From contig NZ_RQWJ01000001.1 in NCBI RefSeq assembly GCF_003934285.1, positions 1 to 64,000 on the forward strand: a DNA stretch of 64,000 nucleotides, written 5' to 3'. Position numbers and translations under genes: made by a program. Positions 16,801 to 25,987 of the stretch are shown here, one piece after another. The notes under the pieces were generated by a model. The model did no database searches and had not been told where the DNA came from. It saw only the letters and a program-made list of their open reading frames with translations. Each line of letters opens with the position of its first letter. The stretch's first letter is position 1. This DNA is from Brevundimonas fluminis. GTDB lineage: Bacteria; Pseudomonadota; Alphaproteobacteria; Caulobacterales; Caulobacteraceae.

Positions 16801-17022
16801 ATGCCGAAAGACATGAGCGAAGACAAAGGCGCATCGCGAAAACGCGGCGAAACTGCGCGGAAGGAACCCAGGTTGGAAGAGGCCCGACTGCGCCAGCAGG
16901 CGATCGGCGTGCGCCTGCGGCACATGTTCGAGGAAGTGGTGAACGAGCCGGTTCCCGACGATTTCCTGGAGATCCTGCGGCGCGCGGACGACAAGGGCGG
17001 TCCCGAGGGCGGGCGCTCGTGA
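16801..17022 (+). CDS. nepR: Anti-sigma factor NepR
   Basis: This roughly 73-residue protein binds and inactivates EcfG until phosphorylated PhyR displaces it. The NepR core, IGVRLRHMFEEVVNEPVPDDF followed by LEILRRAD, covers the two helices that contact the sigma factor or PhyR; the N-terminus is charged and disordered. The preceding GTG (16798) or an internal ATG at 16813 are alternative starts. The stop overlaps the ecfG GTG by four bases (GTGA), giving translational coupling of sigma and anti-sigma, the standard arrangement. Confidence 0.93.
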   Translation: MPKDMSEDKGASRKRGETARKEPRLEEARLRQQAIGVRLRHMFEEVVNEPVPDDFLEILRRADDKGGPEGGRS

Positions 17023-17624
17023 GGGGTTCGACTGCGCCGAAGCCGCCGTCCAGCGACGACGAGGGCTTCAAGAAACAGCTGGTCACGCTGATCCCTCACC
17101 TGCGCGCCTTCGCGCGCACCCTGACGGGCGACGCCACGGCGGCCGACGACCTGGCTCAGGACGCCCTGATGAAGGCTTGGGACGCCCGGGCCAGCTATCA
17201 GATGGGCACCAACATGAAGGCCTGGACCTTCATGATCCTGCGCAACCAGTTCTACTCGGAGAAGCGCCGGTCGTGGCGCCAGTCGCAACTGGATCAGGAA
17301 GCGGCGGAGCGCACCCTCGTGGCCGTCGACGACCCTGAGGCCCCCGTGGCTCTCGACGAACTTCGTCAGGCGCTCGACGCCCTGCCGGCGGAACAGCGCG
17401 AGGCGCTGATCCTCGTCGGCGCGGGCGGCTTCGCGTACGAGGAGGCGGCCGAGATCTGCCAGTGCGCCGTCGGCACCGTGAAGAGCCGCGTCTCGCGGGC
17501 CCGCAAATCCCTTCTGGGCATTCTGGAGAGCGGCGGTTACGCCCGGGACGGCCGCGCGGCCGGCGACGCCATGCGCTCCATCCTCGCCGACGCCGACCGC
17601 CTGAGCGGCCCCCTGCGGACCTGA
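17019..17624 (+). CDS. ecfG: General stress ECF sigma factor EcfG
   Basis: The GTG at 17019 gives a 201-residue ECF15-type sigma factor. Region 2 (about 20-90) includes LIPHLRAFARTLTGD, DDLAQDALMKAWD and NMKAWTFMILRNQFYSEKRR; region 4 (about 120-175) includes LPAEQREALILVGAGGFAYE and AVGTVKSRVSRARKSL, the -35 recognition helix. It directs RNA polymerase to GGAAC-N16-CGTT promoters, three of which are visible in this locus. The gene overlaps nepR and precedes the phyK-like kinase gene by four bases. Confidence 0.96.
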   Translation: MRGSTAPKPPSSDDEGFKKQLVTLIPHLRAFARTLTGDATAADDLAQDALMKAWDARASYQMGTNMKAWTFMILRNQFYSEKRRSWRQSQLDQEAAERTLVAVDDPEAPVALDELRQALDALPAEQREALILVGAGGFAYEEAAEICQCAVGTVKSRVSRARKSLLGILESGGYARDGRAAGDAMRSILADADRLSGPLRT

Positions 17625-17628
17625 GCGC

Positions 17629-19302
17629 GTGACCGCGCGAAGCAGGCTGTTCCGACGGGGTCTTCGGCCCCGCCTCCGCGGCATCCGCTTCCGGCTGGGC
17701 GTCGCCATGGCCCTGGCCCTGCTGCCGTTTCTGGTGTTCAGCGCCTTCCAGCTGCAAGCCGACTTCCGCGACCAGGCGTTCGCCCGACGGGAGATGCTGC
17801 GGCTGGCCGCCGAGCGCAGCGTCGCCGACCAGCAGGGCCGCGTCCGCTCGACTGCCGCCCTGCTCGAGGTCCTCGCCCTGGAGGGCACCGGACCGGGCTG
17901 CTCCACACGGCTCGACGCCGTCGACGACCGCCTGCGCATCTACGACGGTCTGGCCCGCTATGACGCCGAGGGCGCGCTGCTGTGCGGATCCCGAGGGGCG
18001 GCGCCGACGGGGCCGTGGATCGAGGATCTGCGCGCCGGGCGGCGGGTCGTCGCCGCGCCGTCCGGAGGGTCGCCGGCAGGCGTCCTGATCGCCCTCCGGC
18101 TGGAACGCCCCCTGGGAGGCTTCGACGGCGCCACGGCCGTGGTCATGCCTCTGCGGGAGCTGCTGCCGCGCCGCGACCTGCGCAGCCTGCCGGCCGGGTC
18201 CGAGGCCGCCCTGGTCTCGTCGGACGGGCGGATCCTGGCGACCACGAAGTCCGGCGCGTTCCGCGACATGCCCGAGCTCGAGCCTCCTCCCGCCGACACG
18301 GGCGAGGCGGCGATCGTGGAGAGGAACGGCCGGGTCTACGTCCGCGCGTCCCTGATCGACCGGGAGCTGCACGTGGTCTATTCGGCCGCGGCGCCGGGCC
18401 TGCTCTCCTGGGCGAGACTGAACCCGCTCGGATCCCTGCTCCTGCCGCTGGGCGTCTGGCTGGCGGCCTTCGTGGCGGTCATGGCCCTGTCCGAAAGGTT
18501 CGTGATCCGCTGGCTGGACTATCTCCAGCGCGTCGCCGCCATCCACGCCCGCGGCCGGCTGTCGGTCCGGCCCGTGCAGGCCGACGCGGCCCCGACGGAG
18601 ATCCGCGCCCTCGCCCGGACGCTCGACGACCTGGCCGAAGGCGTCACCACGCGCGACCAGTCCCTGATGAAGGCGCTGGAGGAGAAGGACGCGCTGATGC
18701 GCGAGATCCATCACCGCGTGAAGAACAACCTGCAGATCATCTCGTCCCTGCTCAGCATGCAACAGCGCAGCGTCACCGACGCCTCGGCCAAGGCGGCCTT
18801 GGGCGACACGCGGCAACGGATCTCGGCCCTGGCCCTGATCTACCGCACGCTCTACCAGGCCGAGGACCTGGGCCGCGCCGACATGAAGGACTTCCTCGAC
18901 GCCCTCGTCGGCCAGATGGTCGCCGACCAGGCCGGGCGGGGCCAGGTGATCGACAGTTCGGTCCAGTCCGACTCGCTCATCGTCGACCCGGACAAGCTGG
19001 CGCCGATGGCGCTCTGGCTGGTCGAGGCGGTGTCGAATGCCCAGAAGCATGCCTTCACCACCGGCGGCACGGCGCTGGCCGTCCGCTTCCGCGTCGACGG
19101 AGGGACCAGCGTGCTCGAGGTCGAGGACGACGGTCCCGGCCTGACCCCGACCACCGCGACCGGCGTCGGCCGGACCCTGATGGCCGCCTTCGCCAAACAG
19201 CTGAGGGGTGAGACGGAAATCCTGACCGGGCCCATGGGCGGCGCCCTGATCCGCATGACCTTCGTCACCCCGGGCGCGCCCGAAGGAACCGCCGGTCACT
19301 GA
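17629..19302 (+). CDS. phyK: Sensor histidine kinase of the general stress response (PhyK-like)
   Basis: This 557-residue inner-membrane kinase has a basic N-terminus, a first membrane helix (about 23-41), a periplasmic sensing region with a Cys-containing segment (GPGCSTRLDAVDDRL), a second helix (about 265-290), a HAMP-like linker and a HisKA_2/HWE-type core. The phosphorylation motif EIHHRVKNNLQ is at residues 359-369, the N box is near 464 (LVEAVSNAQKH) and the G box is VEDDGPGL. The HRxxN motif and the position next to ecfG identify it as the probable kinase of PhyR. The signal it senses is unknown. The GTG start lies four bases after ecfG. Confidence 0.9.
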   Translation: MTARSRLFRRGLRPRLRGIRFRLGVAMALALLPFLVFSAFQLQADFRDQAFARREMLRLAAERSVADQQGRVRSTAALLEVLALEGTGPGCSTRLDAVDDRLRIYDGLARYDAEGALLCGSRGAAPTGPWIEDLRAGRRVVAAPSGGSPAGVLIALRLERPLGGFDGATAVVMPLRELLPRRDLRSLPAGSEAALVSSDGRILATTKSGAFRDMPELEPPPADTGEAAIVERNGRVYVRASLIDRELHVVYSAAAPGLLSWARLNPLGSLLLPLGVWLAAFVAVMALSERFVIRWLDYLQRVAAIHARGRLSVRPVQADAAPTEIRALARTLDDLAEGVTTRDQSLMKALEEKDALMREIHHRVKNNLQIISSLLSMQQRSVTDASAKAALGDTRQRISALALIYRTLYQAEDLGRADMKDFLDALVGQMVADQAGRGQVIDSSVQSDSLIVDPDKLAPMALWLVEAVSNAQKHAFTTGGTALAVRFRVDGGTSVLEVEDDGPGLTPTTATGVGRTLMAAFAKQLRGETEILTGPMGGALIRMTFVTPGAPEGTAGH

Positions 19303-19309
19303 CGGCGTT
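19285..19309 (+). promoter_or_regulatory. Sigma-EcfG promoter inside the phyK 3' end
   Basis: GGAAC (19285-19289), 16 bases and CGTT (19306-19309) form the same promoter as those of phyR and nepR. It straddles the phyK stop codon and points at the entericidin-like gene, whose ATG lies about 32 bases beyond the -10 element. Confidence 0.8.
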
Positions 19310-19341
19310 CTTCGGGGACACATCCTCCCCGGAGCCCGAAA

Positions 19342-19479
19342 ATGCGCAAGCTGTTCGTCATTCTGAGCGCCGCCGCCGCCCTGACCACGGCCGCGTGCAA
19401 CACCGTCGCCGGCGTCGGCCGCGACGCCTCGGCCGCCGGCGACGCCGTCACCGGAGCCGCCGAAGACGCCAAGGACTGA
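19342..19479 (+). CDS. Entericidin-like small lipoprotein
   Basis: This 45-residue peptide was read directly from the sequence: a signal peptide MRKLFVILSAAAALTTAAC with the lipidated Cys19, then NTVAGVGRDASAAGDAVTG and a short acidic tail. The NTVxGxGxD motif after the cysteine is the entericidin A/B signature. Entericidins are membrane-attached small lipoproteins, in enterobacteria linked to stationary-phase lysis; alphaproteobacterial ones are common general stress regulon members, matching the EcfG promoter just upstream. A hairpin follows the gene. Confidence 0.85.
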   Translation: MRKLFVILSAAAALTTAACNTVAGVGRDASAAGDAVTGAAEDAKD

Positions 19480-19487
19480 AAACCCGG

Positions 19488-19517
19488 GGACGATCCACTC
19501 CCCCCGACGGATCGTCC
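19488..19517 (+). terminator. Hairpin terminator after the entericidin-like gene
   Basis: A perfect 9-bp stem (GGACGATCC / GGATCGTCC) with a 12-base loop begins nine bases after the stop codon. The U tract is poor (TTCGG). A second strong GC hairpin (GAGGCCCCGCCG / CGGCGGGGCCTC, 19563-19595) follows before the transporter gene. Confidence 0.55.
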
Positions 19518-19687
19518 TTCGGCCGCGTGAGCCGGTCCCCCACACGGCTGAGACGCGAAGGCGAGGCCCCGCCGGCCCCCAAACGGCGGGGCCTCAGCAA
19601 TTCCGGCTTCCCCCCTCTCCCGCGCCCTTCTAACGTCGGCCCCGGCCGGGCCCGCCAAGAGGCTCGCCGGAGGGAAGTCGAGGGGCC

Positions 19688-21355
19688 ATGACCATCACCG
19701 CCGAACCGTCCGCCGTGGACGATCCGAAGAAGCTGCGCACCGTCGTGGCGGCCTCCGCCGCAGGCACGGCGTTCGAGTGGTACGACTTCTTCATCTTCGG
19801 CTCGCTGACGGCCGTCATCGCCCGCCACTTCTACGCCGACGTCGGCGAGGCGGCGTCCTACATCCTGGCCCTCCTGACCTTCGGCGTCGGCTTCGTGGTG
19901 CGGCCGCTCGGGGCCCTGGTGTTCGGATGGTTCGGCGACCGGACCGGCCGCAAGAAGACCTTTCTGGTCACCATCACCCTGATGGGCGCGGCGACGGTCG
20001 CCATCGGCCTTCTGCCGGACTACGACGCCATCGGCATCGCGGCCCCGGTCCTCCTGATCCTCATGCGCATCCTGCAGGGCTTCGCGCTGGGCGGAGAATA
20101 CGGCGGGGCCGCCATCTACGTGGCCGAGCATTCGCCGGCGAAGAAGCGCGGCCTGCTCACCGGCTGGATCCAGACCACGGCCGCGCTCGGCCTGATCGGC
20201 GCCCTCTCTGTCATCCTGATCACCCGCGCCGTCGTGGGGACCGAGGCCTTCGACGAATGGGGGTGGCGCATCCCCTTCCTGCTCTCCGCACTGCTGCTGG
20301 CGGTGTCGCTCTGGATCCGCCTGCAGCTCAACGAAAGCCCGGCCTATGAGCGCATGGAGGCCGAGGCGGGCGAGAAACGCGCGCCCTACGTCGAGAGCTT
20401 TCTGCGCTGGAGGAACGGCCGCTTCGTCCTGATCGCCCTGTTCGGCATCATGATCGCCCAGGGGGCGGTCTGGTACTGCGGATATTTCTACGCCCGCTTC
20501 TTCATGGAGCGGGTGCTGAAGGTCGAGGTGAACACGGTGGACCAGCTGATGCTGGCGGTCACCGCCCTGTCGGCCCTCCTCTACGTCCTCTTCGCCTGGC
20601 TGTCGGATCGCGTCGGACGCAAGCCCGTCATGCTGTTCGGGATGATCCTGGCGCTTGTGGCCTATTTCCCCGGCTTCCACGCCCTGACCCGCGCGGCCAA
20701 TCCGGCGCTGGCCGAGGCCCAGGCGACCGCGCCGGTGACCGTCGTCGCCGACCCCGCCACGTGCGCGGTCCAGTTCGATCCGGTGGGCAAGACCGCATTC
20801 GCCTCGTCCTGCGACATCGCCAAGAGCGTCCTTTCCAACGCCGGCGTCAGCTACGCCAACGAGGCCGCCGCGCCCGGAGCCCTGGCGGTCGTCCGCGTGG
20901 GCGACGCCGTGGTGCCCTCGGTCGAGGGCGGCGCCCTGGACCCAGCCTCCCTGAAGGCCGCACGGACCGACGTCGAGGGCCGGATCAAGGGCGCGCTGCT
21001 GGCCGCCGGCTATCCGGAACGGGCCGATCCGGCGCGGATCAACCTGCCGGCCGTTTTCGGCATCCTGATGATCTTCATCGTCGCGGCGACCGCGCTGTAC
21101 GGGCCGCAGGCTGCGGCGCTGGTCGAACTGTTCCCGACCCGGGTCCGCTACACGGCGATGAGCCTGCCCTATCACGTCGGCACCGGCTGGGTGGGCGGCC
21201 TGCTGCCCGCCGCCAGCTTCGCCCTCGTGGCCTGGTCGGGGAACATCTACTTCGGTCTGTGGTACTCGGTGGCCTTCACGGCGCTGGCCGTGCTGGTCGC
21301 CCTGATCTGGCTGCCCGAGACCAGGGGGCGCGATCTGGACACCATCGGCCGGTGA
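19688..21355 (+). CDS. MFS transporter, metabolite:H+ symporter (MHS) family
   Basis: This 555-residue inner-membrane transporter has the MHS hallmarks: GTAFEWYDFFIFG at the first helix, FGWFGDRTGRKKTFL between helices 2 and 3, LGGEYGGAAIYVAEHSP near helix 5, and the second-half motif WLSDRVGRKPVML. A soluble insert of about 115 residues (roughly 340-455), with two cysteines that could form a disulfide, interrupts the C-terminal half; related alphaproteobacterial MHS proteins share it. Likely cargo is a mono- or dicarboxylate. The dehydrogenase gene begins 33 bases downstream, pointing to linked uptake and oxidation. Confidence 0.9.
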   Translation: MTITAEPSAVDDPKKLRTVVAASAAGTAFEWYDFFIFGSLTAVIARHFYADVGEAASYILALLTFGVGFVVRPLGALVFGWFGDRTGRKKTFLVTITLMGAATVAIGLLPDYDAIGIAAPVLLILMRILQGFALGGEYGGAAIYVAEHSPAKKRGLLTGWIQTTAALGLIGALSVILITRAVVGTEAFDEWGWRIPFLLSALLLAVSLWIRLQLNESPAYERMEAEAGEKRAPYVESFLRWRNGRFVLIALFGIMIAQGAVWYCGYFYARFFMERVLKVEVNTVDQLMLAVTALSALLYVLFAWLSDRVGRKPVMLFGMILALVAYFPGFHALTRAANPALAEAQATAPVTVVADPATCAVQFDPVGKTAFASSCDIAKSVLSNAGVSYANEAAAPGALAVVRVGDAVVPSVEGGALDPASLKAARTDVEGRIKGALLAAGYPERADPARINLPAVFGILMIFIVAATALYGPQAAALVELFPTRVRYTAMSLPYHVGTGWVGGLLPAASFALVAWSGNIYFGLWYSVAFTALAVLVALIWLPETRGRDLDTIGR

Positions 21356-21388
21356 GGCGTTATGGCGTCTCCAGTGCAGGAGACGCCC

Positions 21389-22837
21389 ATGACCTCGCCC
21401 CGTGACGCCGGCCTGAAGCTGCTTCGCGAGCATGCCCTGATCGCCGGAAGGCCGGTGACGGGGTCAGGCCGCATCGCGGTCGACGATCCGGCGACGGGGG
21501 ACGTCATCGGACACGTGCCCGACCTCGGCGCGGCGGAGACGCAGCGGGCGATCACGGCCGCCGCCGACGCCTTTCCCGACTGGTCGCGCTCCGACCCGCA
21601 CGACCGCGCGAAGATCCTGCGCGACTGGGCCGCGCTGGTGGACGAGAACGCCGACGGTCTCGCCGCCCTCATGGCCCTGGAAAACGGCAAGCCGTTCGCC
21701 GAGGCGAAGGGCGAGGTCGCCTACGCCAACGGCTTCCTGAAGTGGTTCGCGGGAGAGGCCGAGCGCCTGCTCGGCGAGACGCAGGACACTCCGCTGGGGC
21801 ACCTGATCCTGACCTTCCGTCAGGCCGTCGGTCCCTGCGCCCTGATCACGCCGTGGAATTTCCCGGCCGCCATGCTCACGCGCAAGCTGGGCCCCGCCTT
21901 CGCCGCGGGCTGCACCGCCGTGGTCAAGCCGGCCAGCCAGACGCCCTTCACCGCGATCGCCCTGGCCGAACTGGCCGACCGCGCCGGACTGCCCCGGGGC
22001 GTGCTGAACGTGGTCACCGGCGACGCGGCGACGATCGGCGGCGTGCTGACGTCCTCGCCGCTGATCCGCAAGCTCAGCTTCACCGGCTCCACCCCGGTCG
22101 GCCGCAAGCTGGCCGAGCAGTGCGCGCCGACCCTGAAACGGGTGTCGATGGAGCTGGGCGGCGCCGCGCCGCTGATCGTCTTCGCCGACGCGGACCTCGA
22201 GCAGGCCGCCGAAGAGACGGTGAAGGGCAAGTTCCGCAATGCCGGCCAGACCTGCGTCTGCCCCAACCGGGTCTACGTGGAGGCGTCGGTGGCCCGGGAC
22301 TACGCCCGCATCCTCGCCGACAAGGTCGCGGCCCTGGCGGTCGGCGACGCCTTCGAGGACGGGGTCAAGGTCGGGCCGCTGATCGAGGACAGGGCGCTGG
22401 ACAAGGTCGAGGCCCATCTGGCCGCCCTGAAGGAGGACGGCGCCGAGGTGCTGACCGGCGGCGGGCGGCACGCACGCGGCGGCCGCTTCTTCCAGCCGAC
22501 CGTGACGCTGGGCGGCGACGACGCCCTGTTCCGCGAGGAGGAGACGTTCGGCCCCCTGGTCCCCGTCTTCCCGTTCGGGAGCGAGGACGAGGTCGTCGGC
22601 AAGGCCAACGACAGCCCGTTCGGACTGGCCTCCTATCTGTTCACCCGCGACCTTGACCGCGCCCTGCGCATCGGACGCCGCATCGAGGCCGGCATGTGCG
22701 GCGTCAACACCGGCCTGATCTCCACCCCCGTCGCCCCCTTCGGCGGCGTCAAACAGTCCGGCTACGGCCGCGAGGGCTCCGTCCACGGCATCGACGAGTA
22801 TGTGGACGTCAAGGCGGTGACGCTGGCGCTGCGCTAG
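21389..22837 (+). CDS. gabD: NAD(P)-dependent succinate-semialdehyde dehydrogenase
   Basis: The ATG at 21389 was preferred over an in-frame ATG at 21362 because AGGAG lies six bases before it. The 482-residue enzyme oxidises succinate semialdehyde (or glutarate semialdehyde) to the acid. Motifs are ITPWNFPAAMLTRKLGPA, FTGSTPVGRKLAEQ, the catalytic Glu255 (MELGG) and nucleophile Cys289 in GQTCVCPNR, whose second Cys is typical of GabD. The gene sits behind an MHS transporter, suggesting use of GABA or a related amino or dicarboxylic acid. Its stop overlaps the convergent Lrp gene. Confidence 0.92.
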   Translation: MTSPRDAGLKLLREHALIAGRPVTGSGRIAVDDPATGDVIGHVPDLGAAETQRAITAAADAFPDWSRSDPHDRAKILRDWAALVDENADGLAALMALENGKPFAEAKGEVAYANGFLKWFAGEAERLLGETQDTPLGHLILTFRQAVGPCALITPWNFPAAMLTRKLGPAFAAGCTAVVKPASQTPFTAIALAELADRAGLPRGVLNVVTGDAATIGGVLTSSPLIRKLSFTGSTPVGRKLAEQCAPTLKRVSMELGGAAPLIVFADADLEQAAEETVKGKFRNAGQTCVCPNRVYVEASVARDYARILADKVAALAVGDAFEDGVKVGPLIEDRALDKVEAHLAALKEDGAEVLTGGGRHARGGRFFQPTVTLGGDDALFREEETFGPLVPVFPFGSEDEVVGKANDSPFGLASYLFTRDLDRALRIGRRIEAGMCGVNTGLISTPVAPFGGVKQSGYGREGSVHGIDEYVDVKAVTLALR

Positions 22838-23310
22838 ACCGGCAGCGCCCCGCGCTTCACCACGGTGCGCATGGCGACGCTGGAACTGACGCGCGTCACG
22901 CCCGGGATGCGCGTGAGTTCGCGCGCGTGGATCCGCTCAAGATCGTCCACGTCGCGGCAGACCATGCGCAGCAGGTAGTCGGAGCTGCCGGTCATCAGGT
23001 GGCACTCCACCACCTCGGGCACGTCGGCGATGGCGGTTTCGAAGGCGGTCAGGGCGCTCTCGGCCTGGCTGGACAGGGTCACCGTCACGAACACCGAGAT
23101 CGGCAGGCCGACGGCGCGTTCGTTGATGATGGCGGCGTAGCGGCTGATGACGCCCTCGCTCTCCAGCGCCCGCAGCCGGCGCAGGCAGGCGCTTTCCGAC
23201 AGGTTCACGGCGCGCGCCAGATCGGCGTTGGTCATGCGCCCGTCGGACTGCAGCGCACGGATCATGCGCCGGTCGGTCTCATCCAGAGTCACCGCAGAAA
23301 CGGTCTTCAT
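22834..23310 (-). CDS. Lrp/AsnC family transcriptional regulator
   Basis: This roughly 158-residue regulator has an N-terminal winged helix (LDETDRRMIRALQSDGRMTNADLARAVNLS, continuing to RRLRALESEGVISRY) and a C-terminal RAM domain for amino-acid binding (VFVTVTL, EVVECHLMTGSSDYLLRMV). It is divergent from alanine dehydrogenase, which Lrp-type AldR proteins usually control, so it probably activates ald in response to alanine. The ATG at 23310 has GAGGG five bases upstream; an ATG at 23322 is the alternative. A 15-bp palindrome (TCGCAGACCCTGCGA, 23323-23337) just upstream may be its binding site. Confidence 0.92.
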   Translation of the reverse strand: MKTVSAVTLDETDRRMIRALQSDGRMTNADLARAVNLSESACLRRLRALESEGVISRYAAIINERAVGLPISVFVTVTLSSQAESALTAFETAIADVPEVVECHLMTGSSDYLLRMVCRDVDDLERIHARELTRIPGVTRVSSSVAMRTVVKRGALPV

Positions 23311-23457
23311 CAGCGCCCTCATTCGCAGACCCTGCGACTTTACGCCGTTCAGTCAGAGAAAAGAACAGGAACCTGTCGCGGGACCGCCGCTAGATTGCGC
23401 GCCGACGCGAGCCGCCCGCGGAAGGCCGGCCGCCCCATCCAGACGAGGAAATCCCAG

Positions 23458-24570
23458 ATGCGCGTCGGCGTCCCCAAGGAGATCAAGAAGAACGAGCACC
23501 GCATCGGCCTGACGCCGACCGCCGTGCGCGAATACGTGGCCCACGGACACGACGTGACGGTCGAGGCGGGCGCCGGTCTGGGCGCGGGCTTCACCGACGC
23601 CGATTACAAGCGGGCGGGCGCGAAGCTGGCGAGCAGCGCCGCCGAGATCTTCGCGAACTCGGACATGATCGTGAAGGTCAAGGAGCCGCAGAAGGTCGAG
23701 TGGGAGATGCTGAGGAAGGACCAGATCCTCTTCACCTACCTGCACCTCGCGCCCGATCCGGAGCAGACGAGGGGCCTGATGGCCTCGGGCTGCGCCGCCG
23801 TGGCCTATGAGACCGTGACCGACGCCAAAGGCGGCCTGCCGCTGCTGGCGCCCATGTCCGAGGTCGCCGGCCGCATCGCCGTCTTCTCGGCCGCCGAGAC
23901 CCTGCTGAAGCACAACGGCGGCATGGGCCTGCTGTTCTGCGGCGTGCCGGGCGTGGCCCCGGCGCGCGTGCTGGTTCTGGGCGGCGGCGTCGTCGGCCTG
24001 AACGCGGCGCGCATGGCGCTGGGCCTCGGCGCCGAGGTGGTGGTGCTGGAACGCTCCATCCCGCGCATGGCCTACATCGACGAGGTCACCCAGGGGCGCG
24101 TCATCACCCGCTACTCCTCGATCGGCGCCGTCGAGGAGGAGCTGGTCAAGGCCGACGTCATCATCGGCGCGGTGCTGGTTCCGGGCGCCGAGGCGCCCAA
24201 GCTGATCAAGCGCGAACATCTGAAGCAGATGAAGCCGGGCTCGGTGCTGGTCGACGTCGCCATCGACCAGGGCGGCTGCTTCGAGACGTCGAAGCCCACC
24301 ACGCACGAGGACCCGACCTACGTCGTCGACGGCGTGGTGCATTACTGCGTGGCCAACATGCCGGGCGCCGCCCCGCGCACCTCCTCCGAAGCCCTGAACA
24401 ACGCCACCCTGCCCTTCGGCCTCGCCCTGGCCGACCACGGGCTGGAAGCGCTGAAGATGAACCCTCACCTGGCCCGCGGCCTGAACGTCCTGAACGGCGA
24501 GCTGACCTACCCCGCCGTCGGCGAGGCCCTGGGCCTGAAGTGGAGCGACCCCTACGGCGTTTGGGGGTGA
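23458..24570 (+). CDS. ald: Alanine dehydrogenase
   Basis: This 370-residue cytoplasmic enzyme converts L-alanine plus NAD to pyruvate and ammonia. It begins with the canonical MRVGVPKEIKKNEHRIGLTP. The catalytic Lys75 (VKVKEPQ) and His96 (YLHLAPD) match the known active site, and the NAD-binding loop VLGGGVVGLNAARMALGLGA lies near residue 175. Length is exactly that of the family. The ATG has weak GAGGAAAT spacing upstream, and GCTAGATT at 23389-23396 resembles the Caulobacter -10 element. Control by the divergent Lrp protein is likely. Confidence 0.96.
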   Translation: MRVGVPKEIKKNEHRIGLTPTAVREYVAHGHDVTVEAGAGLGAGFTDADYKRAGAKLASSAAEIFANSDMIVKVKEPQKVEWEMLRKDQILFTYLHLAPDPEQTRGLMASGCAAVAYETVTDAKGGLPLLAPMSEVAGRIAVFSAAETLLKHNGGMGLLFCGVPGVAPARVLVLGGGVVGLNAARMALGLGAEVVVLERSIPRMAYIDEVTQGRVITRYSSIGAVEEELVKADVIIGAVLVPGAEAPKLIKREHLKQMKPGSVLVDVAIDQGGCFETSKPTTHEDPTYVVDGVVHYCVANMPGAAPRTSSEALNNATLPFGLALADHGLEALKMNPHLARGLNVLNGELTYPAVGEALGLKWSDPYGVWG

Positions 24571-24582
24571 CCGACGCGCCTC

Positions 24583-25759
<1,177 letters not shown>

Positions 25760-25804
25760 GGAATCCTGGCCGGCGCCGGCGGGTCCCCCGCAAAGGAGAC
25801 CGCC

Positions 25805-25960
25805 ATGTCGAGTCCCGTTCAGACGGAAGGCCGTGAAGACGACGGGGCCATCCCGCTCGGCCGGATCCAACGGCCCGGACGCCACGGAGGTCGGCGACGC
25901 CTTGAAGCGTCAGCCGGACTGAGGTTACACGCGGCGCGACGCGTGTTAGGGCGACCGTGA
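25805..25960 (+). CDS. Small open reading frame between obg and nadD (uncertain)
   Basis: An ATG at 25805 with a good AGGAGA ribosome site five bases upstream opens a 51-codon frame. Its first half (MSSPVQTEGREDDGAIPLG) looks protein-like, but the second half turns Arg-rich and repetitive in composition. A shift of one base near 25860 would instead give GSNGPDATEVGDALKRQPD and a stop at 25920-25922, which looks like a natural C-terminus. It may therefore be a short gene with a frameshift or sequencing error, or not a gene at all. No family is recognised. Confidence 0.35.
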   Translation: MSSPVQTEGREDDGAIPLGRIQRPGRHGGRRRLEASAGLRLHAARRVLGRP

Positions 25961-25987
25961 GCATAAGCCGCCCGGACGCGCCCTCCC

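Noticed and set aside
15801..17018. Long N-terminal extension of ecfG opened by the absence of stops
   Set aside because: The extension is antisense to phyR and lacks sigma homology; the GTG overlapping the nepR stop is the standard start.
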